A stretch of DNA of 30,044 bases, taken from positions 1 to 30,044 of the forward strand of contig CAYYNP010000096.1 in NCBI GenBank assembly GCA_964472545.1, in the 5' to 3' direction. Under the pieces are notes generated by a model, which saw nothing but the letters and a program-made list of their open reading frames with translations, was not told where the DNA came from and made no database searches. Below, piece after piece: positions 10,301 through 20,800 of the stretch (its first letter is position 1; every line of letters starts with the position of its first letter). A program made the position numbers and the translations under genes. The stretch comes from CAYYNP01 sp964472545. Its GTDB lineage: Bacteria > Planctomycetota > Planctomycetia > Pirellulales > Thermoguttaceae.

Positions 10301-10590
10301 GAGTTGTAGAACTGCGTAAACCGCACGCCCCCCTTGGCCAACGCGTCGATATTCGGCGTGTCGATCTCCCCGCCGTAACAACCGAGATCGGAATAGCCGA
10401 GGTCGTCGGCAAGGATGACGACCATATTCGGCGGGCTATCCGAATCCGCTATGACCGACGTGGCATAAAGGACTTGTGGAAGGGCGGCCGCGAGCGAGAG
10501 AATGGCCCGTGTAGAAGATAGGTGTAGCAAGGGACACAAAAACCACCGGCGGCAGCCGGCTTTGGCGTGGTCGGCAAAGAACCTGGTCAT
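7306..10590 (-). CDS. Secreted sulfatase fused to a GH43-like glycoside hydrolase domain
   Basis: This encodes 1094 aa. The ATG at 10590 is chosen because a GAGAG motif sits just upstream and a hydrophobic export segment (about residues 21-48) follows; the frame is open upstream to 10863 but reads as non-coding. The sulfatase domain covers about 54-580. It has metal ligands D62/D63 in ILADDLGYSDLGCYGG, the CxPSR motif as CCPSRASLMTG with Cys100 as the formylglycine precursor, K161 and H163 in GKWHMH, H243/H246, D369/N370 and K443. A beta-sandwich-like linker follows at about 600-725. Residues 750-1060 look like a five-bladed GH43 propeller with the expected acidic triad: D760 in WIRDPYI, D900 in RHDPSL and E957 in GHEGAT. 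Both active sites appear intact, so one polypeptide may desulfate and cleave the same glycan in the periplasm or outside the cell. No maturase gene is in the window. Confidence 0.92.
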   Translation of the reverse strand: MTRFFADHAKAGCRRWFLCPLLHLSSTRAILSLAAALPQVLYATSVIADSDSPPNMVVILADDLGYSDLGCYGGEIDTPNIDALAKGGVRFTQFYNSARCCPSRASLMTGLYPSQAGIGDFTTGSPSPTRGPGYLGRLNGRCVTLAEVLGTAGYRCYYAGKWHMHEATGPIARGFDEFYGYTRGHSHDQYDADYYIRLPAERKKEIDPPADEYYATDVFNQYALEFIRQGQKSDRPWLVFLGHSSPHFPVQAPAERADKHQATYLRGWDVLREERYERMQRIGLIDGDHWKQTPRSIVPVDRDDIANGHSGRPNPAWDSLDEPRRRDLARRMAVFAAMVAAVDQGVGKIVEHLKATGDLDNTLILFLSDNGACYEWGPFGFDGTSRRGTTVLRTGDELRNTGGRGTHQSYGSAWANLGNTPLRLYKHFTHEGGISTPMIAHWPKGIGKPDKWIRQPSHVMDVMPTLAEAAGAEYPAEFDGRTITPIEGRSLLPLMRGKALPERTIGFDHQGARAIRQGDWKLVWSKRMPREIAWELYNLAEDRCETNDLAAKHPDRVRAMAADWERWARHVQVLYEAKQPEGQRTDAADDTSPLVAGKPIAVLAEVNVAAPKGVVLAQGGQEQGYALHFVDGKAAFDVRIDGKVTRLLADEPVRGNLRLEAALDREKMTLTINGECVAEIDSPGLIPVQPKDALSVGFDSLTAAGNYRVPNPFNGTVISTRVDCDGKPPAVATAMDRATIETGLKSHDRALYVKEGWIRDPYIVLAPDGYYYLTGTTPNPGDPREKSDPYNTGLGKASIVGWKMQLWRSRDLIDWQSLGTPFSLIDGYWAKKQPEAFAGADRSGWHLWAPEVHFLGGRWHVVHTTPGPVRRGSNLAVTEGAAIEGPYTFPLGALSGGRHDPSLFRDDDGTVYLLWSNTMIVPLTRDLSGFAAEPVRIDPAGSRPGPDGRAISRIGHEGATIRKIGERYVHFGTAWSTDRGRRGSYNLYYCTAEKITGPYGPRRFAGRFLGHGTPFQDKQGRWWCTAFFNANVPPLPRDRIETRDLSATAQTINQRGTTIVPLDVRVTNEGDVFVRAKDPAYATPGPDEAQKIDR

Positions 10591-11449
10591 GTGGATGCTC
10601 TCTCGCTTCGGCGGGCGTAGGCGGTTTGAACCTCGTTGCCCCGAAAGGGCCGTCCGTGTGGCCGACTTCGGGGCGATAAGAAAAGGCCCAGGAGCCACGG
10701 GCGGCAACCCGTATGCCGTCCCCTTGGCGGCAAGAAACCGAATTCGGCTCCAGCCCCAGTATTGGCGTTGAGAATCTCCGATGCAACACCCGGCGGCAAT
10801 CGAGGCCACGGGAGCGCGAACACGGAAGCAGCGGACTTCGCGCTGGCCCGCGTCTCTCATCACTGCGCGGAGAGCGATCCGTCGTCTATGGGATCGCGGC
10901 GAAGAACGTCACCGATTCAGGCGAGGATCGTCTTGCCCCCTTTTTCGTTTACCGCAAGCGCGCGATCCTCCACATCACCTCAGCATACCACGTAGACGAA
11001 CCGGAACAGCTCGGAGCTTGCGGCCGCCGGTCGATCGACACCTGCGATTCTCGTAATGGCGCGTCGGCCGGTCAACATACCCCGGCGTGGTTTTCGGGCG
11101 CCGTTTGCGGATGCTGCCCGCCGCCTTCAACCCGAAAAGGGCCAATTGCCGGCTGCGGTTGCCTTCTTAATGGCCGCCGCGAACGACGGCAACGATTGAC
11201 ACGACCGGCGTGCTTATCTCACGCCTAGGTTATTTGAGTGGTAGCCGAGCTGTTTTGCGTGGAGCATCGTTGCTCTGACACGGGAAGCGAAGTCCACACC
11301 AAAAGGCCGCGCCCAGAGTCACCGGTTCACCATTCCACGCGTCGATAGCGTACTATCCGCTGTGGCCAGGAACGTGTGGATCCGGCAGGTCTTGCCACTG
11401 CGATTCCGCTTTTCGATAGTCGGATTCTCCTCCCTTGCCGCCACAATCA
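10591..11449. other. 860 bp with no recognisable gene upstream of the sulfatase
   Basis: No frame on either strand has protein-like composition or a recognised domain. The first part is the leader of the minus-strand sulfatase gene and holds a possible hairpin at about 10699-10723 (GGGCGGC paired with GCCGTCC, 9-nt loop). The part nearest 11449 may be decayed sequence from the adjacent PKS locus, but nothing alignable was seen. Confidence 0.5.
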
Positions 11450-11452
11450 TGC

Positions 11453-11669
11453 CCACTGTGCCTGCCCGGCTATCCGTGGCACTATGAGTCGTACTGGCTC
11501 GACGAAGGAGAGATGGCCGCCCGCACGTTGCCCGTGCCGCATCCGCTGCTGGGTAAGCGGGTTGCCGCCGCGCAGCCGACCTGGCAGTTCGACCTCGACC
11601 CGCGGCTGTTTTCCTATCTTAACGACCATCGGATCTGGGATAGCATCGTCTTCCCGGCCGCCGGCCGCC
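11453..11669 (+). pseudogene. Remnant of a type I PKS: end of acyltransferase linker and start of dehydratase domain
   Basis: In the frame entered at 11435 the translation reads LPGYPWHYESYWLDE, the characteristic edge that closes a PKS acyltransferase region. It continues with HPLLGKRVAAAQ and LNDHRIWDSIVFPAAG, the start of a dehydratase domain. The domain stops there after about 50 residues, whereas a complete DH has about 280. Two tandem copies of GGCCGCC at 11656-11669 throw the frame off; with one copy removed the reading would be VFPAAGY, the usual DH sequence. Upstream KS and AT domains are absent. This is a fragment of a pseudogene, or one side of a collapsed assembly. Confidence 0.8.
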
Positions 11670-13130
11670 GGCTACCGCTTCAGCTTCGAGCAGTTCGTCG
11701 AAAGCCTGGGCATCATCGACCAGCACCGCCGGCTTGCGCGGGCCGAACTCCATTGGCTCACGCAGGACGGCGTCTTGCGGCAAGACGACGGCGGTTGGCG
11801 GGTCGTGACGCCGCTTAAGGCCGCCGACGTCGACGAGCCGTTGGCCGCGCTTGCCGCGGCGTACCCGCATTTCGCGGCCGAAACGGCACTCGTACAGACG
11901 GCCGGGCCGCAACTCGCGGAGGTATTGGCAGGACGCGTCGACCCGATCGAACTGCTCTTCCCCGGCGGTTCGAATCAACTACTCGAGGACTTCTACACCC
12001 ATGCGGCCGACCTCTCCGCCTTCAATCGCCTCATCCGAGCGGCCGTTTCCAAAGGGGTCGAGGCACTTCCGCCGCGGCGCGCCGTCCGCGTCATGGAAGT
12101 GGGCGCGGGCACGGGATCGCTGACGCGGGAAGTCCTTTCCGTCTTGCCGCCCGATCGTGCCGAATATCTGTTTACCGACGTGGGGCCGGCCTTCCTCTCG
12201 GCGGCGAAGACGCAGTCTGCCGACTTCGCGCACGTCGACTATCGGTCGTTCGACGTCGACCGGGCTCCGGACGAACAGCAGATTCCGCCGCACCGATACG
12301 ACCTGATCCTGGCCACCAACGTGCTGCACGCCACGGCCGATATCGAAAAGACGTTGGCCAATCTCTCGTTGAACGAGACGCCGCGGCGCGACCCCGGCAC
12401 CGGCGAAATCGAGGTCCGCGTGGCGGCCGGCGGAGTGAACTTCCGCGACCTGATGAAGGCCTTGGGGATGTATCCCGGCAATCCGGTCGATCTGTTGTGG
12501 TTCGGCGACGACTTTTCCGGCGTCGTCGAGCGCGCCGGCCGCAACGTCGACCAGTTGCGGGTGGGCGACCGCGTGGTCGGCCTGGCGCCGTATTGTTTCC
12601 GAGCCTACGTGACGGTCGACCGTCGAATGGTCTTCCAACAGCCCAAGCGGATGTCGTTCGACGAGGCGGCCACGCTGCCGACCGCCTTTCTTACCGCCGA
12701 CTACGCGATCAATCGGCTCGCACGCCTCCGGCCGGAAGAGAAGATCCTGATCCACGCCGGCACCGGCGCCGTGGGGCAGGCCGCGATTCAGATCGCGCAG
12801 CACCTCGGGCTCGAGATCTTCGCCACGGCCGGCACGCCCGAGAAACGACGGCTGCTCCGCGAGTTGGGTGTGCCGCACGTGATGAACTCGCGCACGCTCG
12901 AGTTCGCCGACCAGATGTTGGAGGTGACCCACGGCCGCGGCGTCGATGCGGTGCTGAATTCGCTGGCCGGCGCCTTCATCCCGAAGAGCCTTTCCGTGCT
13001 TGGGTCGTTCGGGCGTTTCCTGGAAATCGGCAAGATCGACGTCTACGGCAACACGAAGGTCGGCCTGGCGGCGCTCAAAAACAACGTCTCGTATTTCGTG
13101 ATCGATCTGGCGCAACTGCTCCAGGAGAAG
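11670..13130 (+). pseudogene. Remnant of a type I PKS: C-methyltransferase front half joined in frame to an enoylreductase
   Basis: The frame 11670-13130 is open and protein-like throughout. The first part is a PKS-type C-methyltransferase, with its N-terminal winged-helix-like region (LHWLTQDGVLRQDDGGW), the LFPGGS segment, SAM motif I (VMEVGAGTGSLTREVL) and the later LILATNVLHATADI. Near 12372-12390 it passes without a stop into an enoylreductase: IEVRVAAGGVNFRDLMKALG, FSGVVERAG, the NADPH loop HAGTGAVGQAAIQIAQ, and the RGVDAVLNSLAG motif. The second half of the methyltransferase is missing, as is whatever lay between it and the ER. The ER itself looks nearly complete. The intact order in such synthases is DH-cMT-ER-KR-ACP. 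The open frame continues past 13130 to 13754 but is no longer protein-like. Confidence 0.85.
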
Positions 13131-13620
13131 CCGGCTGGAGGACGGGACGTTCTGGGACTTCCTCGCGGAGAGCAGCCGCCAGTTGGCGGCCGCTCGGCAG
13201 CACCAGCAGTTTCCGCTGCCGCGCTTGGCGGAGCAATTGGATTTTCGGACCGAGGCTGCCGGGGCGTCGCCGTTCGACGTGTCGTTTGCAGTGCTGCGAT
13301 CCCCGCCGGTGGACCAACCGGGTGTGGCCCTGCTGCAGATCGCCGGAGCCGCGCATCGGTTCAGTCTTGGGGAGTTGTCGATCGAAGGCGTCGATTTGTC
13401 GGCCGTCGCCGACTCTCATCCCCAGGACGCGTGCCTGAACCTTCAGTTCGGATCCGAAGTGCTTCCTGCTTCCGGTCTTGGCCTGACGTTGGCAGAGGCT
13501 GCCGGTACCGTAGTGGGGTGCTGGAACTACGACGCCGGACGATTTCGCCCGAAGACGGTCGCCCGAATCAACGAGCGGTATGGCGAGCTTCTGCGGCGGA
13601 TCGTCGCCGCGCCGTTGCTG
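13131..13620 (+). pseudogene. Remnant of an NRPS condensation domain (C-terminal half)
   Basis: In the frame that runs through 13141 and 13183 to 13620, the translation gives DGTFWDFLAESSRQLAAA, then HQQFPLPRLAEQLDF. Later it gives FGSEVLPASGLGLTLAEA, VVGCWNYDAGRFRPKTVARI and YGELLRRIVAAP. This series matches the second half of an NRPS condensation domain (latch region, FDL-like segment, the W-x-Y-x-x-x-x-F motif). The catalytic HHxxxDG half, the KR and ACP expected after the enoylreductase, and any adenylation domain are gone. Residues after IVAAP do not resemble an NRPS, and 13621-13904 was not assigned. Together with the two upstream pieces it indicates a former PKS-NRPS hybrid. Confidence 0.75.
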
Positions 13621-13904
13621 CAATTGCTCTATCCGGCCGCCTTGGCGTCGACGCTGCTGTTCCGCCGTGTCGAATGGCGACGCGTCCACCACCAAATCGA
13701 CGGCCCATGGCACGTTCGGCTGGTCGAATATCGTCCTTATCGAGGCGACGGTAACGATGGGCATACGTCTCTGTAGCCACACCTCCAGCAGCCCGTTGAC
13801 AACGTGAGGCAACCTCGCCGGAAGCCGCATAGCGGGATTTGCCGTTGTGTGCTATGCTGCGACCGCTTGTTTTCGTACCTGTGTCGGATCGAATTGAAGC
13901 GTCG

Positions 13905-14806
13905 ATGGAACGCCCCTTCTACGCCAGATACTGCTGGACGATTTTCGCGTCGCTCGCGGTGCTGGCCGTGTTCTCGGCGTTCGGCGCGCAAAGGGCATTG
14001 GAAGACACGTCGAACCGCGTCGAAGACTGGCTGCCCGCCTGCACGAACAGTTGCAGCAGGAAGTCGGCCGGCGCATCGAGACGGGCGATTCCCTGGCGCC
14101 GGTCGAGAAGGTGGTCTACACCGGCAGCGTTCCCATCGTGCAGAGGTCGCAGCAGCAGTTGCTCGACGATCTGTTCGGCAGCTTCGCCATCGCGTTCGTC
14201 TTCATTGCAGTGACCATGGTGATCTTGCTGCGCAGCTTGCGGGCGGGGCTGGTCTCGATGATCCCCAACGTGTTTCCGGCGATCGTCGTCTTCGGCGCCA
14301 TGGGGATACTCGGCGTGCAGATCGAAGTCGGTTCGATGATGACCGCGGCGGCGGCCCTGGGCATCGCGGTAGACGACACGCTGCACTTCCTGACGTGGTT
14401 TCGCCGCGGGCTCGCGCGCGGCCAATCGCGGCGCGAGGCGATCGCCTTTTCGTACTCCCGCTGCGCCACCGCGATGATCCAGACCACGTTGATCTGCGGC
14501 CTCGGCCTCTTCGTGTACGTTTTGAGCCCTTTCGGCCCCATCAGCCGCTTTGCCTGGTTGATGTTCTCGATGCTTGCGGCCGCCCTGGCGGGCGATCGGA
14601 TCGTCTTGCCGGCGTTGCTGGTCGGCCCGCTCGGCCGCGTGTTTCGGCCCAGCCGCGTCAATCGGCCCGGGAACGCGAAGCGCGATGGAGAAGATTGCCC
14701 TCGCGCGACGCGGTCTCCACTCAAAGGCCGGACAGATCGACCAGCCACAATGCGTTTAGGAAATTTGTCTGGTTGTTTCTTGCCAACAGCACATCGGTCG
14801 CGTTGA
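13905..14806 (+). pseudogene. RND/MMPL-superfamily transporter reduced to its N-terminal helix and C-terminal membrane half
   Basis: The ATG at 13905 opens MERPFYARYCWTIFASLAVLAVFS, a first transmembrane helix, followed by NRVEDWLPA, the usual entry to the first periplasmic domain. The frame then breaks near 14038. In the next frame LHEQLQQEVGRRIE leads into the tail of a second periplasmic domain (PVEKVVYTGSVPIVQRSQQQ). About five transmembrane helices follow (FAIAFVFIAVTMVILL, then GLVSMIPNVFPAIVVFGA, GIAVDDTLHFLTWFRRGLA, ICGLGLFVYVLSPF and LMFSMLAAALAGDRIVLPAL). The loops and helices between, roughly 500-700 residues in full-length relatives, are missing. Position beside PKS/NRPS remnants suggests the exporter of that product. 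Its 3' end overlaps the convergent surface-protein gene by about 86 bp. Confidence 0.82.
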
Positions 14807-17800
14807 CGCGTTGGTCGCGATCGAAATCGTAACCGAAGTCGATGGCTGCCGGGTCGAGGAAGTTGCGGGAGTTGTTTCGTGCCAACAACAGGTCGGTGGC
14901 CGTAACCAGTGTGTCGGACGGCGAGTTGCCGGCTTCGGCCACCGCGTTGCCGAAGTAGAAGACGTCGGGTCCGGATAAGCCGATGCCCGTCGGCAGCACG
15001 GTCACCTCGAGCCACTGCCCGCGGATAGCGTGGTTGTCGAAGACGATCGTCACGCGGTCCGATCCGTCGGTGCCGTCGCCGGCACGAACCGTCACGCCGG
15101 CCGGCTCCGGTCCCGCGTCCCAGGCGGTCGGGTCGGGCGTGTTGCCCACGCGGAACGCGAAATCGTCGGCCGTGATCGGCCCGTCCGATTGGGCCACGTC
15201 GACCATGATTCCGTTGAGCCCCAGGCTGTAGCTGGTGTAGTTGGCAAACGCGGCCGACGAGCCCGGCAGCAGGGCTTGCTTGTCGGGCGCGATCGCCCCG
15301 TCGTCGTCGGCGCCGGCAGCCGGGTTGTTGCCGTCGAACGACGAGTCGTTGTAGAAGATGTAATGGCCGACGACTTCCGCCGCGGGCGGTTCGTAGGGGA
15401 CGCTGCCGGGCGTAGGCGTCTGGGCACTCCAACTGGCCGGCGAATTGCCCCAGGCGTCGGTCGCGTTGCGGCCCAGCGACGATCCGAGGCCGTCTGCCGC
15501 GGCCGGCCAGCCTGCTTCGTCGTCGTAGATCACCTCGTCTTCCAACAGCCCGGGATAGAAGGTCGGATTCCCTTCCGGCGGCACGCCCGGACGCTGCAAC
15601 TGAACGCGCTCGCCGTCGTCGTCGAGTTGTCGAGAGTACGGCCCAAGGAGTTGGATTTCTCCGGGCGGCGCGTATTCGGCGAGAAACTCCGCCAATCGGT
15701 CGCCTTGCAGGGCCGGATCGAACGGCACGACCACCAGGGTTCCGAAAGCCCCGAGCACGCTCCCGGCGGCAAAGTCGAACTCGATCCCTTTGCGCAGCCG
15801 CCAGTCGCTCAGGTCGACGGCGGCACCGGCCGTGTTGTAGATCTCGACGAACTCCAATTCGTCGGCGCCGAACGCCGCGCCGGGGTGGTAATGTACTTCG
15901 CTGAGGATCACCGAGCCGAGGCGTGGCGGCGAGAGGTTCTCGGCACCCGGGGTGAGTTCCGACAACGGATACAGCCGCCCGCTGCCGTCGGGCCAACGTC
16001 CCCAGGATTCGCCGACGGCCTGGGCGCCGGTCTCGACGTGGTCGCCAAAGTGCGTCAGGCTCCCGGCGGCGTCGGCCTTCATCAGCCACACGTCGTTGTC
16101 TCGGGCCGCGTCGAGCGTGAAGTGGTTCGGCTGGGGGTCGTTCGGCGTGGGGTTGAAGTCCTCGTCGTCGAACACCAGGTAACCGCCGGCGGGGATCGTG
16201 GTTTCCGGCGGGGCGTCCGTGCGGATGCGATATTTCTGGTAGCTTTCGTTGCGGCCGCCGGGCGTCAGCACGTCCCATCCCCACGAGTCGCTCAGGTACC
16301 AGCCGCCGACGTCGATCGGCTCGGTCGACGCGTTGTGCAATTCGATGGACACGCGCTCGGGCGACGCGGCGTTGCTGAGCACCTCGTTGACTACCACGCC
16401 GGCCGCCTGCTCGGGAGCCTCACCGGGCGTTCCACCGTAACGGACGCTCGATTGCCAGTTCCTGCCGTCGCCGAGGTAATCCGTCCGAAGCTGGCCGGCG
16501 GCCGTAGGTACGGCGGCCGGATTGGTCAGTACCAGAGTCGCTCCCTTGCCGTCCGCACGGCCGGGCCACGAGTTCTCGTCGTCGTATTCGAAGTTGAATA
16601 GGATCTGCTCGTAGGTCCCGTCGAGCCGCAGGTCCTCGCCGCCGTTGGAGAGCCCGGTGTCGACGAACGTGCCGGCCACGAGATGTCCCTCGCCGTAGCG
16701 GGCCTCGAACGCGGCGGCGTTCTTGACCACTACAACGCGCTGGCCCGGCTGCAACGTGTGCACGTCGCCGTCGTTGAAGGCAAACTCGATCCCGTCCACG
16801 AATTGCACGTCGGTCAGATCGACGACCCGATCGTGCGAAAGGCTGACAAGCTCGATGAACTCGAAGTCATCGGCCGTAAACGGCGTGGCGCCCGGCGGCT
16901 GCGTGGCCAACTCGTCGCCCGTGGGAGCGTGGGGGTGATAGTTGATCTCGGTGACGATCAGGTTTTCCGGGCTGGCCAGTTCGTCCGTGTAGAACTGGGC
17001 CTGCGACACGGCCGACCACTGGCCGCCGTCTTGCACGCGGGCACTCACCAGCGACGACTCTTCCAGGTCAATTGGCGTTGCGACGGTCGTGGTGGTGGCG
17101 TCGAGTTGCAGCCCGAAGACGATATCGGAACTGGTCTCGGTGACTTGATGGACCTCGACCGCCAGCACATTGGTGCCCTCGACCAGGGCGTCGACGGGGA
17201 GGCTGAACGGCCCCTCGTACTGGGCGTTGTTGGGGCCGCGGTTGGCGAAGGTTCCGTAATCGAACGGTCCGTCGTCCATCCCCAGCCGATAAACTTCCTC
17301 GCCGTTGAGATAGAAGACGGCTCCGTCGTCGAGCACGGTCCGCATGCGCAAAGCGACGGCCGCCGGATCGCCCGTGAACTCGAACTCGGTGCGGAAGTAG
17401 AAGGTGGTCGGCCCCAGCGTCAGCGGCGTGTTCGTCGGGGCCGGCAGCGCGGAAGTTTCGTTGTACAGCAGTCCGTCGCCGGTAGGCCAGGCCGCGTCGT
17501 TGTAAGCTGTTTCGCGCCAGATTGTGCCCAGGTTGTCGCCCGACTGATTGTAGGACCAGCCGTCGTCGATGGCGATCAGGCCCTCGGTGCTGGTGGAACT
17601 GACGAAGATCTCTGCCTCGGGCGAGATGCCGCCGCCGGGCAGCCGCGGGTCGGTGCCGTCGAGCGTGTAGTAGATCGTGCCCGCTCCGTTAGGGTTCTCC
17701 ATGCTCAAGGAGAACGGCGCGTCGATCTGTCCGCCGTGCTGGTTCAACGCGGGCGGATCGACGTACGGATACCAACCGTCTCGTTGCAGCAGCGAGATCA

Positions 17801-20800
17801 CTTCCTCGGTCCGCGTGCCGGCCGCCCCAAAGCCGTTGGTGAGCCAATTGCGTACCGTATTGACCGCCCCCAGCCAGGTGTTCTTGGTGTGTCCCTGGCC
17901 CCAACGGGCGGAATGGGCAATGATCGCCGTGTCGATCTGATCCGCCCGGTACTGCAGGTTCTCTCGCGCCGTGGCCGGGTCGAACACGCCGCCGTTGTGG
18001 AAGTGCAGGTGTACGCGATCGGCGAAGCGCTGGCGATAGTCCGGGTGGGACACCAGTTTCTGGTGCAGGATCTGCGGGTTGAACCAGTCGCGGCTATTGA
18101 AGTTCGAGTGCGTCCAAGGGCCGGTGCGGTCTAACATGCCCTTGTCGAGCGTGTGCTCGCCGTCGTGGCGGAACCATTTCCAGCCGTCGGGGTTCTCGCG
18201 GTTGTAGACGCCGAAATAGTTGTTCACCTGGCTGTTGCCGATGAAGTTCGAGATCGGGGCGTCGCGGTCGCCGGTATAGAAGGTACTGATCATGTAGTCG
18301 ATCAGGTTGTCGACGTCGATCATGCGTTCGCGCGCCGGATCGCGCTGGTGGGTCACCGGATCGAGACCCTGGGCGCCGTAATAGGCCTCGTCGGTGGCGA
18401 AGCCCGCCGTGGCGGCGTTGAACAGCCTCGTGAAGGCGGCCCACCGCAGGTCGGGATCGTCGACTCCGTCGGTCATGTTGTTGCGGTAGATCCGATTGCC
18501 GTAATGCTTGACCACGTCGTAGTCTTCGCGCTCGCCGCCGAAGTAGGACGCGCCGAAGGCGGCCTCGGAGCGTTCCTGCGTTTGATACAGCCCCCAGTAT
18601 TGTCCGTTGATATAGAGATGGTAGAAGCGGCTGCGGGTGTAGGGCTGACCCATCGCTCCCTGGCTGTCGCGGCTGAGAACGTCGCGCATGAACGTGTTGG
18701 TCGCGTCGCGATTCCAACCCCAGGAGTAGTTCTGCGAGGTCCGCAGATCGACCTTGTCGAAGCTGTCGGCCCCTTCGTCGCCGAAGAGCGGATAGTTGAG
18801 CTTCCCGTCGCCGTAATCCTTGCGGAAGAACATCCTAAAGGCGTGTTTCGGGTTGGCCGTCGAGCGGCTGTAACCGCCGCGAAGCCGCACGCCGGCGTCG
18901 ATCTGGAAGCCCTCGTCGATGCCGTCGGGGAAGCCGTCGGGATCGGCCGTGGCGTCATCGGGATAGATCAACTCCAACGATGCCGGTCGTTCCCAGGCAT
19001 GACCGTCGCTTTCGGGATTCACGTAGATCCCCCGCGACTGACCGAAGAGGTTCTCCAGATCGGTCACCAGCGACATCGTGGGGATCGCCCGCAGCGAGTC
19101 GAGCATTTGCGGTCCCCAGGTGACGTTGTTGACGATGTTGGAGTCCATGCCGTAGCGGAGCACCTGGCCGTTGACCGAACCGCCGGGCCAGCCGGCCGGC
19201 GTGCCGCTCTGCTGCAACACGTCGTCGAGGAAGAGATACGTCTGCGTGTCGACGTTGGTCGAGTAGTAGCCCTTCTTGAAAGCGGCCGCCCGCAGCACGG
19301 TGGTGCCGTCGATCCGGATCGGGGAAGTGTATCGGGTGCCGTTGGTCTCGGTCGGCGCGCTGCCGTCGGTGGTGTAGTAGATCTTCGCCAACGGCGTGTT
19401 GGTGGCGATGGTCACATCGAACGGCTCGGTGTAGAAGCCGCGGTCGCCGCTGAAGCGGGTATCTTTGACGAAGCCGATGAAACCGGCGCCGTTCTCGGCC
19501 CCCGGCGTCGGCTCGTCGAAATAGCGCAGGACCTCGTCGCCGACGCCGGCGACCAACTCGGGCAAGACCAGGAAGCTGTCGTCGCCGGCGGCGACGTTCA
19601 GCCCATGGATCGCCAGCACGTTGCTGCCCAATTGCAGCGCGTCGATATGTGCGGTGACGTCGAACGGAACGAACTCGTAGCTGGCCTCGGCCGAACGGGC
19701 CGCGGTGGCCGTGGAATTCCACGTCGGCAATTCCGGCGCGTTGTGCTCGGCGATCTTCCGGCCATTGAGATAAGCCACGAACCCGTCGTTGTACATCATC
19801 CGCAGGCTGAGTACGTCGAGCGTGCTCGGATCCTGCTCGAGCACGAACGGAACCCGCAGCCACAGCGACGCGTTGTTGCCGTGCATCACCTGCTCGACGT
19901 TGGTGCCGATCGCGCCCGCCACGCCGCCCAGTGCCAGTCCGCCGTTGGCCACGTCGCCGACCAGGTCGAATTCGGCCGGGTTGAACGTGCCGTGGCTGCC
20001 CTGGGCCGCGAACAGCTCCAACTCGGCGCCGCCGCCGCGTTCGTAGTAGATCAACTCCAAATCGTACACACCGGCCTGCGCAACGTTGAACGGCGCCAGC
20101 GTATCGCCCGGGCCTCGTGGGGCGGCGTACGATGAATAGAAGGTGTCGTTGCCGTTGGTCACCGTCAACTCGAAGCCGTCGTCGCTGTTGACTCCGAAGG
20201 TCCAAAAGCCGGGCGAGGGGATCACCACCGTGGTGGTGGCCCGAACAACGAAGTCCTCGGTGCCGTTGCCGCTCTGGAACGTCAGGCTGGGAAAGGGATT
20301 GTTCGGTGCGTAGTTTCCCTCGCTGCCAGTGTTGAAGTAGTTGATCACGTCGGCAGTCGCGGTCTGAGCGTAGCTTTGCAGGCCGGGATTAACGATCACG
20401 TCCTTGGCAACCGACAGCGTGTCTACCACCATGGCGGCCTTGTAGAACTCGACCTCGAATTGGCCGGTTCCCCCCTCGGGATCGCGGTCGAATCCCAGCC
20501 CGGTGACGACCGGGATGCTGGTGCCGGCCGCAAACGGCACCGCCAGATCGGCGTTGCCCGCGCCTTGCGAGGGGCTGGAGGGAAAGACGAAGTTGGCGGC
20601 CGTGTTGTCGTCGGAATCGCCGATCCGCTGCAGCCGCGTCGGCGAAACCTGCCCGCCCACGGTGACGTTGGAGAACTCGGCCGTACAGAGCGTGCCGTCG
20701 TTGTGGGAGGTCACGGCCAGGCCGACCCTCACCGAGGCGTTCATGCTGATCGACCGTGAGCCGACCTCTTGCCAGTTGGCGCCGTCGGCCGACTGGTAGG

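Noticed and set aside
10620..10640. GGTTTGAACC-like T-arm suggesting a tRNA
   Set aside because: No acceptor stem or other cloverleaf arms around it.
10591..10863. 91-codon N-terminal extension of the sulfatase
   Set aside because: No ribosome site or export signal in front of it, while the ATG at 10590 has both a purine-rich site upstream and an export segment downstream.
11196..11235. TTGACA followed by AT-rich stretches as a promoter
   Set aside because: No -10 element at a usable distance.
15030..20135. Long plus-strand frames (523, 483 and 660 codons)
   Set aside because: All opposite the lamin-tail protein, Val/Arg/Gly-rich, without start signals or domains.
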